A stretch of DNA of 64,000 nt from Planktothrix serta PCC 8927. Lineage in GTDB: Bacteria; Cyanobacteriota; Cyanobacteriia; Cyanobacteriales; Microcoleaceae. The stretch spans positions 137,628 through 201,627 of the forward strand of contig NZ_LR734832.1 of assembly GCF_900010725.2 (NCBI RefSeq). Direction: 5' to 3'. Below are positions 1-8,256 of the stretch, in pieces. Below the pieces are notes generated by a model that had not been told where the DNA came from, did no database searches, and saw only the letters and a list, made by a program, of their open reading frames with translations. Within the stretch, counting starts at the first letter, position 1; every line of letters begins with the position of its first letter. A program made the position numbers and the translations under genes.

Positions 1-74
1 TTAGTTCTGATCCTCTCCTGTTCTTCCCTTTAATATTTAACCATTAATTGTCAATAGATTTGAGGAGTTCATTC

Positions 75-1490
75 ATGTCTTCCAATTACATCGGTGATCA
101 TGCTTTAGTCATGGGTGGGAGTATGGCTGGGTTATTCACCGCTAGAATATTAGCCGATCATTTTGCTCGTGTTACCTTAGTTGAACGGGATCAATTTCCT
201 GAACAGCCTCAACTCCGTTCGGGAGTTCCTCAGAGTAGCCACACCCATATTTTATTACTCAAAGGGCAACAAATTCTTGAGCAATTATTTCCCGGTTTCC
301 AATCTGAATTAATCGCTAGAGATGCAACTTGGGTTGATTGGATTAATGAGGGTTTAATGTTAAGTCCTAGCGGTTGGCAACCCCGTTTTCCGTCAGCATT
401 TCAGACTGTTCCCTGTAGTCGTCCCTTATTAGAATGGGTGATCTATCAGCGATTAAAAACGATTCCCAATATTAAGATTATAGAAAATGCTCAGGTTAAA
501 AGTCTTTTAACCCAGGCTGAAATTCATAAAATTACCGGAGCAAAAATACAATTTAAAGACTCAAATCATTCTCAAGAGTTAATGGCTGATTTAATTGTAG
601 ATGCCACTGGTCGTCAATCCAAATTACCCCAATGGTTAAAAGAATTGGGTTATCCAACTCCACCGGAAACCGTGATTAATTCATTTTTAGGTTATGCCAG
701 CCGTTGCTATCAACAACCTCAAGACTTTAAAGCAGATTGGAAATCAATTTATATTTGGGCTAAACCGCCATTTGATAAACGGGGAGGTTTAATTTATCCG
801 ATTGAGAAAAAACGTTGGATTGTTACTGTAGTAGGCAATAATCGAGATTATCCTCCCCAGGATGAAACAGGCTTTTTAGACTTTACTCGGAGTCTGCGAA
901 GTCCCGTAATTTATGAAGCGATTAAAACGGCTCAACCCCTTTCCCCAATTTATACTTATCGAGGCACAGGAAATCATCGCCGTTACTATGAACAATTATC
1001 GGATTTACCCGACGGTTTAATTGCCCTTGGAGATGCCGTTTGTACCTTTAATCCGGTTTATGGTCAAGGAATGACTGTTGCTGCTTTAGGCGCGTTAACC
1101 TTAGATCAATGCCTGCGCGAACACTACCCCCAGACTCAATTTCCTCAACAGTTTTATCGCCAACTCGCTAAAGTTCTGAATCAGCCTTGGTTAATGGCAA
1201 CAGGTGAGGATTTTCGTTGGCCCGCTACCGAAGGCGGAAAACCGAATAGGATGACAAAATTATTGCACCAATATTTAGATCAGATTTTGGCGTTAGGAGT
1301 CAAGCATCCTAAAATTTATCAGTCTTTTGTAGAAGTCATGCATATCACAAAACCAGCCTATACATTATTTCATCCTGAATATATTTTAAGGGTATTCGGA
1401 CGATGGATTGTTTCACAGGAAGCTCAAGAGGTTGCTGTTGAAGACCAACCGATCCCAAAACTGGTATCTGAATCTAGCAGATCGAGATAA
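75..1490 (+). CDS. FAD-dependent oxidoreductase (squalene epoxidase / geranylgeranyl reductase-like)
   Basis: Flavoprotein monooxygenase or reductase, probably acting on a hydrophobic substrate; the substrate cannot be read from sequence. From ATG 75 the N-terminus holds a Rossmann FAD site (ALVMGGSMAG, residues about 10-19) followed by the ribose-binding acidic residue in LVERD. The second FAD motif of the family, GDAVCTFNPVYGQG, starts near residue 319. Length (471 aa) is normal. I chose ATG 75 over the upstream TTG at 48 because GAGGAG lies at 62-67, seven bases before it. Next gene is 130 bp downstream in the same direction, with no clear functional link. No odd features. Confidence 0.85.
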   Translation: MSSNYIGDHALVMGGSMAGLFTARILADHFARVTLVERDQFPEQPQLRSGVPQSSHTHILLLKGQQILEQLFPGFQSELIARDATWVDWINEGLMLSPSGWQPRFPSAFQTVPCSRPLLEWVIYQRLKTIPNIKIIENAQVKSLLTQAEIHKITGAKIQFKDSNHSQELMADLIVDATGRQSKLPQWLKELGYPTPPETVINSFLGYASRCYQQPQDFKADWKSIYIWAKPPFDKRGGLIYPIEKKRWIVTVVGNNRDYPPQDETGFLDFTRSLRSPVIYEAIKTAQPLSPIYTYRGTGNHRRYYEQLSDLPDGLIALGDAVCTFNPVYGQGMTVAALGALTLDQCLREHYPQTQFPQQFYRQLAKVLNQPWLMATGEDFRWPATEGGKPNRMTKLLHQYLDQILALGVKHPKIYQSFVEVMHITKPAYTLFHPEYILRVFGRWIVSQEAQEVAVEDQPIPKLVSESSRSR

Positions 1491-1621
1491 AATCAAGATT
1501 AATCTAATTAAAGTTGACGGTTGATCGTTAACTTTCAAGAAAAACGCCAGTCTGTCCTCGTGTTGACCTTTCTCCCTAACTCCCCTTTCTTCCCTTGCTT
1601 CCCCTGGTTTCACCCAATTTA

Positions 1622-3235
1622 ATGACTAATTTCTCCGATGTTGAAATCCTGAAAACACGGCTGTATCAGTTGAGTGATGAACAACTCAAACAAGACTATT
1701 TGCGAGGTGCATTAACTTTTGATTTTCTCGCAAAAGTGTTGGCAGAAGTTGAGTCCGAAGAATTGATGCTGCGCCTGGTGAGTTTGGCTTTAAAATTCAA
1801 TGTCATTCAAGGAACGTTGTTAACAAAAACCGTTAAACCTGAATTTCAAAACAAAGCCTTTTCTCTGGTGATCCAATTAAATCTCCCGCTTCCTTTAAAA
1901 ATTCGTCTATTAGGACAAACTCGTTCACCTCTGTTAATTCCTTGGCTTCTCAAAGGATTAAATCATCCGAATGAACCGATCAATGCTTGGTCAGCTTGGG
2001 CACTTGTTCAAATCGGTCAAGCGGCCGAACGTTCATTATTAAAAGCGTTAAAAGATCCTGTACAAAAAATCCGCCTTTGGGCTATTTGGGGATTAGGACA
2101 AATTGGCAGTGATCGAGCAATTCGAGGATTAATTCTTGCCCTTAACCATGAAGATAGTCAAGTTCGTTGGCGAGCCGCTGCGGCATTAGGAAAAATCAAA
2201 AATCGTTTAGCGATCACAAAATTAAGAGAAATTTTAGTATCTGATCCCGATCATTATGTTCGAGGTCGGGCGGCTACTGCTTTAGGATTTTTAGGAGGAG
2301 CCTCGGCAATTACGAGCTTAAAAAATGCCTTAGATGATCGAGAATTTTATGTTTATACGAATGCCGTTTATGGATTAGAAACGATTAATGATTCTTTTGC
2401 TATTAAGGTACTTTTACAAGCACTTAATCATAATAATGCCGATGTCAGAACCCGTGTTGTTGAAGTATTAGGTCGAATTGGCGATGAATTTGTTGTTAAT
2501 AAACTGCTGAAGAGAATTCATGATCCCGATCCTTTTGTCCGGGCAAAAGTTGTGGAAACTATTCAATCTATGAATACGCCTTCGGCAATTAATGGACTCA
2601 AAACAGCATTGAATGATACCGATATGTATGTTCGTTCATGGGCGGAAACTGCTTTAGAAAAATTAGATTCTTCTCAATCAACTACGTTCTTAAAAACCTT
2701 ATTAAATCCTGATATTGTTTCGCCCTATTCTAATTTACCTAAACTTTGGATTGCTTCTAAGGTACAAGCGAGTAACTATATTTTAGAGCAATTTCAAGGG
2801 GCAAATATTCGCTATTTAATTTCGATTGGGAGTCCGGGTAGTGAACTTCCTGAAGGGTTTAATCGGGTTCAGACGCGGTTGCGATTAGAATTTGATGATA
2901 TTGATACGCCTTATCATGATCCTGAATATATTTTACCCAGTCTTAAACATATTTTAGAAGCTCTGCATTTTATGAAATCTGTTCATGCTAAACAAGGGGA
3001 TTTATTAATTCATTGTCAAGCGGGTATTAGTCGTTCAACTGCGATCGCATTCGTTCTTTATGCCTATCGTTTAGGGATGGGAAAAGAAGAAGAAGCTCTT
3101 AAGTATATTGTAACGGTTCAGCCTCAAGCTATTCCTAATCAATGGATTGTAGAATTAGCTGATATTGCCCTGAAACGAGGAGGGCGGTTAATTCAAGCTT
3201 TACGCAATTATCGCCGTTCTTTTCAGAATTCTTGA
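1622..3235 (+). CDS. HEAT-repeat protein fused to a dual-specificity phosphatase domain
   Basis: Two-part protein of 537 aa. Residues about 100-350 are tandem HEAT/PBS-lyase-type repeats (for example VRWRAAAALGKI, VRGRAATALGFLG, VRTRVVEVLGRIG), a solenoid used for protein contacts. Residues about 365-530 look like a dual-specificity (Cys-based) phosphatase: P-loop HCQAGISRS begins at H464, matching HCxxGxxRS, so Cys465 and Arg471 are the expected catalytic pair; an acidic stretch (FDDIDTPYHD) upstream could supply the general acid. Inferred role: phosphoprotein phosphatase addressed to its target by the solenoid. ATG 1622 is preferred to TTG 1595 because the extra residues are not repeat-like; no strong ribosome site decides it. 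Neighbours give no clue to the substrate. Confidence 0.8.
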   Translation: MTNFSDVEILKTRLYQLSDEQLKQDYLRGALTFDFLAKVLAEVESEELMLRLVSLALKFNVIQGTLLTKTVKPEFQNKAFSLVIQLNLPLPLKIRLLGQTRSPLLIPWLLKGLNHPNEPINAWSAWALVQIGQAAERSLLKALKDPVQKIRLWAIWGLGQIGSDRAIRGLILALNHEDSQVRWRAAAALGKIKNRLAITKLREILVSDPDHYVRGRAATALGFLGGASAITSLKNALDDREFYVYTNAVYGLETINDSFAIKVLLQALNHNNADVRTRVVEVLGRIGDEFVVNKLLKRIHDPDPFVRAKVVETIQSMNTPSAINGLKTALNDTDMYVRSWAETALEKLDSSQSTTFLKTLLNPDIVSPYSNLPKLWIASKVQASNYILEQFQGANIRYLISIGSPGSELPEGFNRVQTRLRLEFDDIDTPYHDPEYILPSLKHILEALHFMKSVHAKQGDLLIHCQAGISRSTAIAFVLYAYRLGMGKEEEALKYIVTVQPQAIPNQWIVELADIALKRGGRLIQALRNYRRSFQNS

Positions 3236-3262
3236 GGGAACAGGGAACAGGGAACAGGAGGA
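3236..3262. repeat. GGGAACA heptamer tandem repeat
   Basis: Three to four copies of GGGAACA directly after the stop codon of the HEAT-phosphatase gene. The same heptamer, or its complement TGTTCCC, recurs at 3431-3487, 12199-12232, 49045-49065 and 62112-62163. Short tandemly repeated heptamers are a known trait of filamentous cyanobacteria. Confidence 0.85.
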
Positions 3263-3308
3263 AAAACAGTTTATTATAGCAATCCTCAATGATTTGTGAT
3301 CAAAACCT

Positions 3309-3369
3309 GTAGGGGTGGCGTCCCTCCCAACCCTCTTTGTGCCTGGGTTGGGAGGGACGCCACCCCTAC
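3309..3369. repeat. Perfect 25-bp inverted repeat (GTAGGGG palindromic element)
   Basis: Left arm 3309-3333 (starts GTAGGGGTGGCG) is an exact reverse complement of right arm 3345-3369, separated by 11 bases. The right flank (ATATGAAGTTCTTAAATG, from about 3380) resembles the end sequence of the palindromic element at 14722-14835. It lies in the 320-bp gap before apcD, which otherwise holds only heptamer repeats and a weaker hairpin. It could end transcripts or be a MITE remnant. Confidence 0.85.
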
Positions 3370-3427
3370 GATAAAATATTATATGAAGTTCTTAAATGTT
3401 TGCTACAAATACTTGATCGGGTGGCTA

Positions 3428-3531
3428 TTTCCTATTCCCTCCTGTTCCCTGTTCCCTGTTTCCTGTTCCCTGTTCCCTGTTCCCTGCTATAAAAAAATCT
3501 GTGGAGACGCACACCGGGTACGCCTCTACAG
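3428..3531. repeat. TGTTCCC heptamer array plus imperfect hairpin
   Basis: 3431-3487 is a run of TGTTCCC-type heptamers, the complement of the array at 3236. It is followed by an imperfect inverted repeat at 3499-3531 (CTGTGGAGACGCAC against CTGTAGAGGCGTAC), close to the 3' end of the minus-strand apcD gene, where it could act as a transcript end. Confidence 0.65.
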
Positions 3532-3554
3532 ACACCTCAAACCCATGCTTAAAA

Positions 3555-4040
3555 TTAGGACATGGCTTGAATGATAAAGTCAAAGTAGGGGGCTGCTTCT
3601 GTAGCATCTTCGTCATCGAGTAACGCCAGAGACGCTTCTTTGAGACAACGGACGGCTTCCACCATTCCGGGCATGGGAACGCCTAAAGAGTTGTACATTT
3701 CTTTGACGCCGACCAAACCAATGCTTTCAATCGGATCTTTGTCACCTGACAGAATCCCATAGGTAATTAAGCGCAGATACCAACCATAATCCCGAATACA
3801 TAAAGACCGTTCCCGTGAACCCGACGCATTGCCACCGGGGGCAATAAAGTCAGGACGTTTTTTCCAAAGTTGGTTACTAGCACGGTCTACAATCTTTTTT
3901 TCATTATCGGCAAGTGTCGAAGCAATCCGTACACGCTGTTCACCCGTCTTTAAAAAGTCATTGATGCTTTTGAGTTCACCAACACTCGGATAACGGAGTT
4001 CATCATCAGCTTTGAGAATAACTTGGCTAACTACTGTCAT
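3555..4040 (-). CDS. apcD: Allophycocyanin alpha-B subunit (ApcD)
   Basis: Phycobilisome core subunit, a low-energy terminal emitter that passes excitation towards the photosystems, commonly linked to photosystem I transfer and state transitions. The whole 161-residue chain matches the ApcD pattern: start [17 protein letters not shown], chromophore region [13 protein letters not shown] with Cys81 for phycocyanobilin, and end [11 protein letters not shown]. ApcD is told from ApcA by these start and end sequences. It stands alone, away from any apcABC cluster, which is usual. ATG at 4040 has weak purine-rich sequence upstream. The gap to divergent rlmD is 166 bp. Confidence 0.96.
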   Translation of the reverse strand: MTVVSQVILKADDELRYPSVGELKSINDFLKTGEQRVRIASTLADNEKKIVDRASNQLWKKRPDFIAPGGNASGSRERSLCIRDYGWYLRLITYGILSGDKDPIESIGLVGVKEMYNSLGVPMPGMVEAVRCLKEASLALLDDEDATEAAPYFDFIIQAMS

Positions 4041-4206
4041 CTAAAACCTCAAGAGCTATTAAAGTTTTTCAAGATACCATTAAGTAGTTTAGCGACTCAG
4101 GGGGATCTGGGGAAGCAGTTAATTGTAAATCGAGAGTTATCTGCCTAGATCGGCATGAATAATCACCCCTGAAGCGTTAACAATTCTTAATTTTTAATGC
4201 TTAATA

Positions 4207-5628
4207 ATGATGTGGCAGCAAGGACAACAAGTTGAAGTCGAAATTACCGATTTGACCGATGACGGGAATGGAGTCGGTCGTTATCAAGATCGGGTCATCT
4301 TTGTCCCTGATACGGTTCCAGGCGACCGGGTGTTGGTGCGACTGGTGCGCGTCAAAAGCAAATATGCAGAAGGGAAGTTACAGGATATTTTAGCAGCCTC
4401 TCCCGCTCGCATCACTCCCCGATGTATTGTAGCGGACAAATGTGGGGGCTGTCAGTGGCAACACGTTGAGTATGAGACTCAATTACAGGCTAAACGGGAT
4501 TTAGTGGTTAAAACCTTAGAACGCATTGGGGGATTTATCCAGCCTCCGGTGGATCAGATGTTAGCCGGAGAGTCGGCGTTAGGATATCGCAATAAAGTCA
4601 CCTATCCCCTAGGACGTTCTGCAACGGGTCAAGTCCAGGCGGGTTATTTTCAGAAACAGAGTCATCGTTTAATCAACTTAAATCAATGTCCGGTACAGGA
4701 TCAACGTCTAAATCCGTTACTGGCTAATATTAAGCTGGATATTCACAACCGAGGCTGGTCGATTTATGATGAATCCCAACACCGAGGAAAAATTCGCCAT
4801 CTGTCCTTAAGAATTGGACGACGCACTGGGGAAATATTATTAACTTTAATTGCGACTCAGGCAAGTTTACCCGGACTCAACGAACAAGCGGAAACTTGGT
4901 TAGAACAATATCCTTCTTTAAAGGGAGTTTGTTTAAATCTGAATCCTGATCAAACGAATATGATTTTTGGTGAGCAAACACGCTGTTTAGCGGGTCAACC
5001 TTATTTACAAGAAGAATTTGGGGGATTAACGTTTTTTCTCAGACCCGATACGTTTTTTCAAATCAATACAGAAGTGGCGGAAGCGTTATTACAAATAATG
5101 CTACAACAACTTAATTTACAAGGCACTGAACGGATCGTTGATGCCTATTGTGGAATTGGGACGTTTACCTTACCTTTGGCTCAGGATTTACTGCAAAAAC
5201 AAGCAGGTTCTATGCAGTCGTTAAATCTTCCTCAAGTTATGGGTTTGGAAGTACAAGAAAGTGCTATAGAACAAGCTCGACAGAATGCTATTTTTAATCG
5301 AATTGACAATGTTGAGTTTAAACTGGGAACGGTGCAAAAGTTGTTACCGCAGTTAGGATATAAACCTGATCTTGTTTTACTTGATCCTCCTCGCAAAGGA
5401 TGCGATCGCACTGTATTAGAAACTTTGTTGAATTTGCAACCGCAACGACTGATCTATATCAGTTGTAAACCTGCAACTCTAGCACGGGATCTGAAGATTT
5501 TATGTGAAACGGGAGTCTATGAATTAATCCGGGTACAACCTGCGGATTTTTTCCCGCAAACTTCCCATGTTGAATCGATGGCTTTCTTGCAGTGTTCATC
5601 GCCCGAAAATAGCTTAACTGCAAATTAG
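4207..5628 (+). CDS. rlmD: 23S rRNA (uracil-C5)-methyltransferase, RlmD/RumA family
   Basis: SAM-dependent methyltransferase of the TrmA/RumA family, likely making m5U in 23S rRNA. Order: TRAM RNA-binding domain (about 1-65), 4Fe-4S cysteines C73, C79, C82 (CIVADKCGGC) with a later Cys in LNQCPVQ, then a Rossmann methyltransferase with DAYCGIGTF, LLDPPRKGC near 395 and the catalytic cysteine C420 in YISCKPATLARDL. 473 aa is a normal length. Two adjacent ATGs (4207, 4210) make the start uncertain by one codon. Whether the target is U1939 or U747 cannot be settled from sequence alone. Confidence 0.9.
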   Translation: MMWQQGQQVEVEITDLTDDGNGVGRYQDRVIFVPDTVPGDRVLVRLVRVKSKYAEGKLQDILAASPARITPRCIVADKCGGCQWQHVEYETQLQAKRDLVVKTLERIGGFIQPPVDQMLAGESALGYRNKVTYPLGRSATGQVQAGYFQKQSHRLINLNQCPVQDQRLNPLLANIKLDIHNRGWSIYDESQHRGKIRHLSLRIGRRTGEILLTLIATQASLPGLNEQAETWLEQYPSLKGVCLNLNPDQTNMIFGEQTRCLAGQPYLQEEFGGLTFFLRPDTFFQINTEVAEALLQIMLQQLNLQGTERIVDAYCGIGTFTLPLAQDLLQKQAGSMQSLNLPQVMGLEVQESAIEQARQNAIFNRIDNVEFKLGTVQKLLPQLGYKPDLVLLDPPRKGCDRTVLETLLNLQPQRLIYISCKPATLARDLKILCETGVYELIRVQPADFFPQTSHVESMAFLQCSSPENSLTAN

Positions 5629-5672
5629 AGTGTCAGTTATTACATAAACAACTGACTATTGAGATCGGGTTA

Positions 5673-5910
5673 CTCGGATCTAAAATGCGATCGCTGCTCA
5701 GAAGAAAGAAAGGGCGGGTTTAGGGAGATAATTATTGATCATTAAAGATGGTCTCGGAACCCGCCCCTACGGTTGTTAATTATTCTTGAAATGCGATCGC
5801 GATTTTTTCAACAACAAATTGTAGGGGCGGGTTCTGTAATAATATTGAATTCTAATCAATAATCTGGTTAAACCCGCCCCTCTTCAATGCGATCGCATTT
5901 TAGATCCGAG
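5673..5910. mobile_element. MITE-like nested palindromic element, copy 1
   Basis: Outer perfect 22-bp inverted repeats 5673-5694 and 5889-5910 (CTCGGATCTAAAATGCGATC onward) each carry a HIP1 octamer. Inside are two nested stems: GGGCGGGTTTA (5712-5722) with its complement at 5869-5879, and GAACCCGCCCCTAC (5757-5770) with its complement at 5821-5834. The core (about 5700-5885) is repeated in inverse orientation, at high identity by eye, at 51541-51762. No ORF inside. Likely a non-autonomous element or a transcribed structured repeat. Confidence 0.8.
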
Positions 5911-5988
5911 AATTAAACAGCCCTGGCTTGTGAGGGGTGACTCGGTAACGGGCGTGAATCCTGATGTGTAATTTTTTGACATAAAAAT

Positions 5989-6017
5989 TTGTTAACTCAC
6001 GATCAGATTCATAATAT
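5989..6017 (+). promoter_or_regulatory. Possible sigma-70 promoter upstream of lpxD
   Basis: TTGTTA at 5989-5994 and TAATAT at 6012-6017 are 17 bp apart. It could drive lpxD through the decayed Usp remnant, or be the old promoter of that remnant. Sequence match only. Confidence 0.4.
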
Positions 6018-6039
6018 AATAGAAAAAAAATAACGCTAA

Positions 6040-6144
6040 ATTCGGGCTAAGGTCGTTCTCCTGGATCAACTAGGAAGTGTTAGTCAATATGTGGTTCATC
6101 ATGGGCCTGTGGGAGTGTTAATCGTACAATCCCATCCGTCTTAA
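6040..6144 (+). pseudogene. Remnant of a universal stress protein (UspA family) C-terminus
   Basis: Frame 6061-6144 reads LDQLGSVSQYVVHHGPVGVL and then IVQSHPS before a stop. This matches the conserved C-terminal end of UspA-family proteins (GSVSxYVxHHxPCxVLVV). Just upstream GRS can be read only in another frame (around 6051), so the fragment is both truncated and frameshifted. No start codon or ATP-binding N-terminus is present. It lies directly before lpxD. Confidence 0.6.
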
Positions 6145-6185
6145 AAATATCTTAAAATTTGTTGCCCCTGCCCTTGTTTCTAAAA

Positions 6186-7232
6186 ATGAAGTTTAGTGAA
6201 CTGGTTGAAAAACTCAACTCGGAAATTGCTGGTCAGAGTTTGACCCAAAACCCCGCCCTCAACCCGGATATTTATGGGGTGGCCGCGGTGGATGCAGCCC
6301 CATCTGGAACCCTGAGCTATATTGAAGGGTTAAAATTTGCTTCCTTTGTACAGTGTTCAGACGCGAGTGCGTTGATTTTACCCTTGGATGAATCGTTACA
6401 AATTCAAGCTACAGAACAGGGTAAAGCGTGGATTTCCGTGGCAAATCCTCGGCTGGTTTTTGCCGAAGCGATCGCTTTATTTTATCGACCTTATCAACCC
6501 CAACCCCAAATTCATCCCACAGCAGTTATTGACAGAAGTGCCCAAATAGGATCAGAGGTTTATATTGGCCCCCATGTTGTAATTCAAGCGGGGGTAACGA
6601 TTGGAAATCGGGTGTGTTTACATCCGAATGTGGTGATTTATCCAGAGGTAAAAATTGGCGATCGCAGCATTCTACACGCCAATTGTACGATTCATGAACG
6701 GACTCAAATTGGTTGTGATTGTGTGATTCATAGCGGGGCGGTGATTGGCTCCGAAGGCTTTGGTTTTGTTCCTACAGCTTCGGGTTGGGTGAAAATGGAA
6801 CAATCAGGAATTACAGTCTTAGAAGACAGTGTGGAAGTTGGATGTAATAGTACGATTGATCGTCCGTCCGTGGGAGAAACTCGCATCGGAAAAGCCACGA
6901 AACTAGATAATTTAGTTCATATTGGTCACGGTTGTACTGTTGGGCAGAATTGTGCCTTTGCGGGCCATGTCGGATTAGCCGGGGGTGTCACCGTCGGGAA
7001 TGGGGTATTACTGGCGGGTCAAGTCGGTATTGCTAATCAAGTTAAAGTTGGAGATCGAGCGATCGTTACGGCTCAATCTGGAGTTCATAGTGATATTCAA
7101 CCCGGAGATATCGTTTCTGGTTCTCCGGCTCTTGCTAATCGGCTTTATTTAAAGACTTGTGCGGTTTATAAACGATTACCTGAACTGTACCAATCCTTAA
7201 AAGCTTTGGAACGTCGTTTCAAGGATTCTTAG
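6186..7232 (+). CDS. lpxD: UDP-3-O-acylglucosamine N-acyltransferase (LpxD)
   Basis: Third step of lipid A synthesis: N-acylation of UDP-3-O-acyl-glucosamine from acyl-ACP, in the cytoplasm. An N-terminal uridine-binding domain (about 1-105) is followed by a left-handed beta-helix of hexapeptide repeats (IGSEVYIGPHVVIQAGVTIG and so on, about 110-310) and a C-terminal helix. The active-site region LDNLVHIGHGCTVG is intact. 348 aa is typical. ATG 6186 (MKFSELVEKL) is chosen over TTG 6159 because it fits the family N-terminus. No other lpx gene is adjacent, so this is a solitary copy here. Confidence 0.93.
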   Translation: MKFSELVEKLNSEIAGQSLTQNPALNPDIYGVAAVDAAPSGTLSYIEGLKFASFVQCSDASALILPLDESLQIQATEQGKAWISVANPRLVFAEAIALFYRPYQPQPQIHPTAVIDRSAQIGSEVYIGPHVVIQAGVTIGNRVCLHPNVVIYPEVKIGDRSILHANCTIHERTQIGCDCVIHSGAVIGSEGFGFVPTASGWVKMEQSGITVLEDSVEVGCNSTIDRPSVGETRIGKATKLDNLVHIGHGCTVGQNCAFAGHVGLAGGVTVGNGVLLAGQVGIANQVKVGDRAIVTAQSGVHSDIQPGDIVSGSPALANRLYLKTCAVYKRLPELYQSLKALERRFKDS

Positions 7233-7257
7233 GGGTTGGCTGTTGACGGTTGGCTGT

Positions 7258-7383
7258 GTAGAGACTAAGCATGGCTAGTCTCTACTGAGTGATTACTGAT
7301 TACTATTTATTCCCTGTTCCGGTGTTAAGCTGTTCCGGTGTTAAGCTGATTACTGATTACTGATTACTGATTACTGATTACTG
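7258..7383. repeat. Short hairpin and GATTACT tandem repeats
   Basis: GTAGAGACTA at 7258 pairs with TAGTCTCTAC about 8 bases on, a small palindrome. It is followed by a duplicated GTTCCGGTGTTAAGCTG and a run of GATTACT heptamers to 7383. This is the repeat-rich start of the 588-bp gap after lpxD. Confidence 0.75.
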
Positions 7384-7429
7384 ACGCAAGCGTGAGATTT
7401 TTTTGAAGTGTAATCACGGATGTATTGAT

Positions 7430-7660
7430 CTGTCTTGACGGCGGATCTTTTTTAATGGTATGGAGGAAGGCCACAGGGATAATTTTGATCAGGGGGAGAG
7501 GACTTCCTGAAAAAATTGCTTCCGGTGACTCTGTAGAAATAAAATCGGACGACTATGAAATTTTCAAGACACCAGACCAGGTATGAGTTCAAGTACCACC
7601 GAATAAGTCGATCTTCCCCTGTTCAATCTCAACGGGATTTTTAAGTCCCGTTTTTTTTCT
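7430..7660 (+). ncRNA. Candidate structured small RNA ending in an intrinsic terminator
   Basis: About 200 non-coding bases that can fold as a long rod. CAGGGGGAGAGGACTT (near 7490-7506) pairs imperfectly with AAGTCGATCTTCCCCTG (near 7606-7622), and CTTCCGGTG pairs with CACCGAAT inside it. A clear terminator follows at 7629-7658. No ORF, no known motif recognised. A 6S-like RNA is one possibility because of the rod shape; I cannot assign a family. Confidence 0.35.
7629..7658 (+). terminator. Intrinsic terminator
   Basis: AACGGGA and TCCCGTT form a 7-bp stem around an 8-base loop, followed directly by a run of T residues. It closes whatever is transcribed from the 7430-7620 region and isolates the downstream cyAbrB gene. 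Confidence 0.8.
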
Positions 7661-7716
7661 CTAGGGAGAGATGCTGATTTCTGTATGGAAAGATTTGTAA
7701 CTTAGAAAAAAAAATA

Positions 7717-7745
7717 TTTGTCAAATTGATGAATTTAAGTATATA
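7717..7745 (+). promoter_or_regulatory. Likely promoter of the first cyAbrB gene
   Basis: TTTGTC at 7717-7722 and TATATA at 7740-7745 with a 17-bp spacer, 75 bp before the start codon and after the terminator, so the gene is probably transcribed alone from here. Confidence 0.45.
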
Positions 7746-7820
7746 TTATTTTTTATAAGTCCAAAAAGTTGAATTGGATAAAAATTACCTGCGTAGAGAA
7801 GTAAGGAGATTAAGAACAAG

Positions 7821-8222
7821 ATGAATAAACCTGCACCAACTCCCTTAACCGGAAAGGCTCTGCTTCAAAAAGTAAAAGAACTGTCTCATATGCCCCGGCG
7901 TGAAACAGCAAAGCTGTGCGGTTATTACAGCACCACAAAGGACAACCAGGTGCGTGTCAATCTCACAGATTTTTATGACGCAGTGCTCAAAGCACGGGGT
8001 ATTCCGCTTAGTCCCGATGGTACAAAAGATGGTCGGGGTCGGGAAGCAACTTATATGGTGAGCGTTCACAAAAATGGTCAAATTGTGATTGGCTCAACCT
8101 ACACCAAAGAAATGGGTCTTAAACCCGGTGATGAGTTTGATATCAAGCTGGGATACAAGCATATTCACCTGATTCAAGTCGAAAATGGGAAAGACGCCAG
8201 CAGTGGCGATGAAGAAGAGTAA
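7821..8222 (+). CDS. cyAbrB family transcriptional regulator, copy 1
   Basis: Cyanobacterial AbrB-like DNA-binding protein; family members act as global regulators of carbon/nitrogen balance and hydrogenase genes. The N-terminal conserved cyanobacterial region (PLTGKALLQKVKEL, PRRETAKLCGYYSTTKDNQ) is followed by a C-terminal AbrB-type swapped-hairpin segment (VHKNGQIVIGSTYTKEMGLK, GDEFDIKLGYKHIHL). Acidic tail GDEEE. 133 aa, usual size. AAGGAG at 7803 lies 12 bases before ATG. A paralogue sits 4.2 kb downstream at 12460. I do not assign cyAbrB1 or cyAbrB2 because both copies share the same N-terminal type. Confidence 0.9.
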   Translation: MNKPAPTPLTGKALLQKVKELSHMPRRETAKLCGYYSTTKDNQVRVNLTDFYDAVLKARGIPLSPDGTKDGRGREATYMVSVHKNGQIVIGSTYTKEMGLKPGDEFDIKLGYKHIHLIQVENGKDASSGDEEE

Positions 8223-8256
8223 ATTCCCTGATCTGAGCCATTAGAATGACATTTTC

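Noticed and set aside
3296..3574. Plus-strand reading frame
   Set aside because: It runs across the palindrome and heptamer repeats and overlaps apcD on the other strand; no protein-like pattern.
7430..7660. RNase P RNA, SRP RNA or tmRNA
   Set aside because: None of the conserved cores of these RNAs is present; only a generic structured RNA can be proposed.
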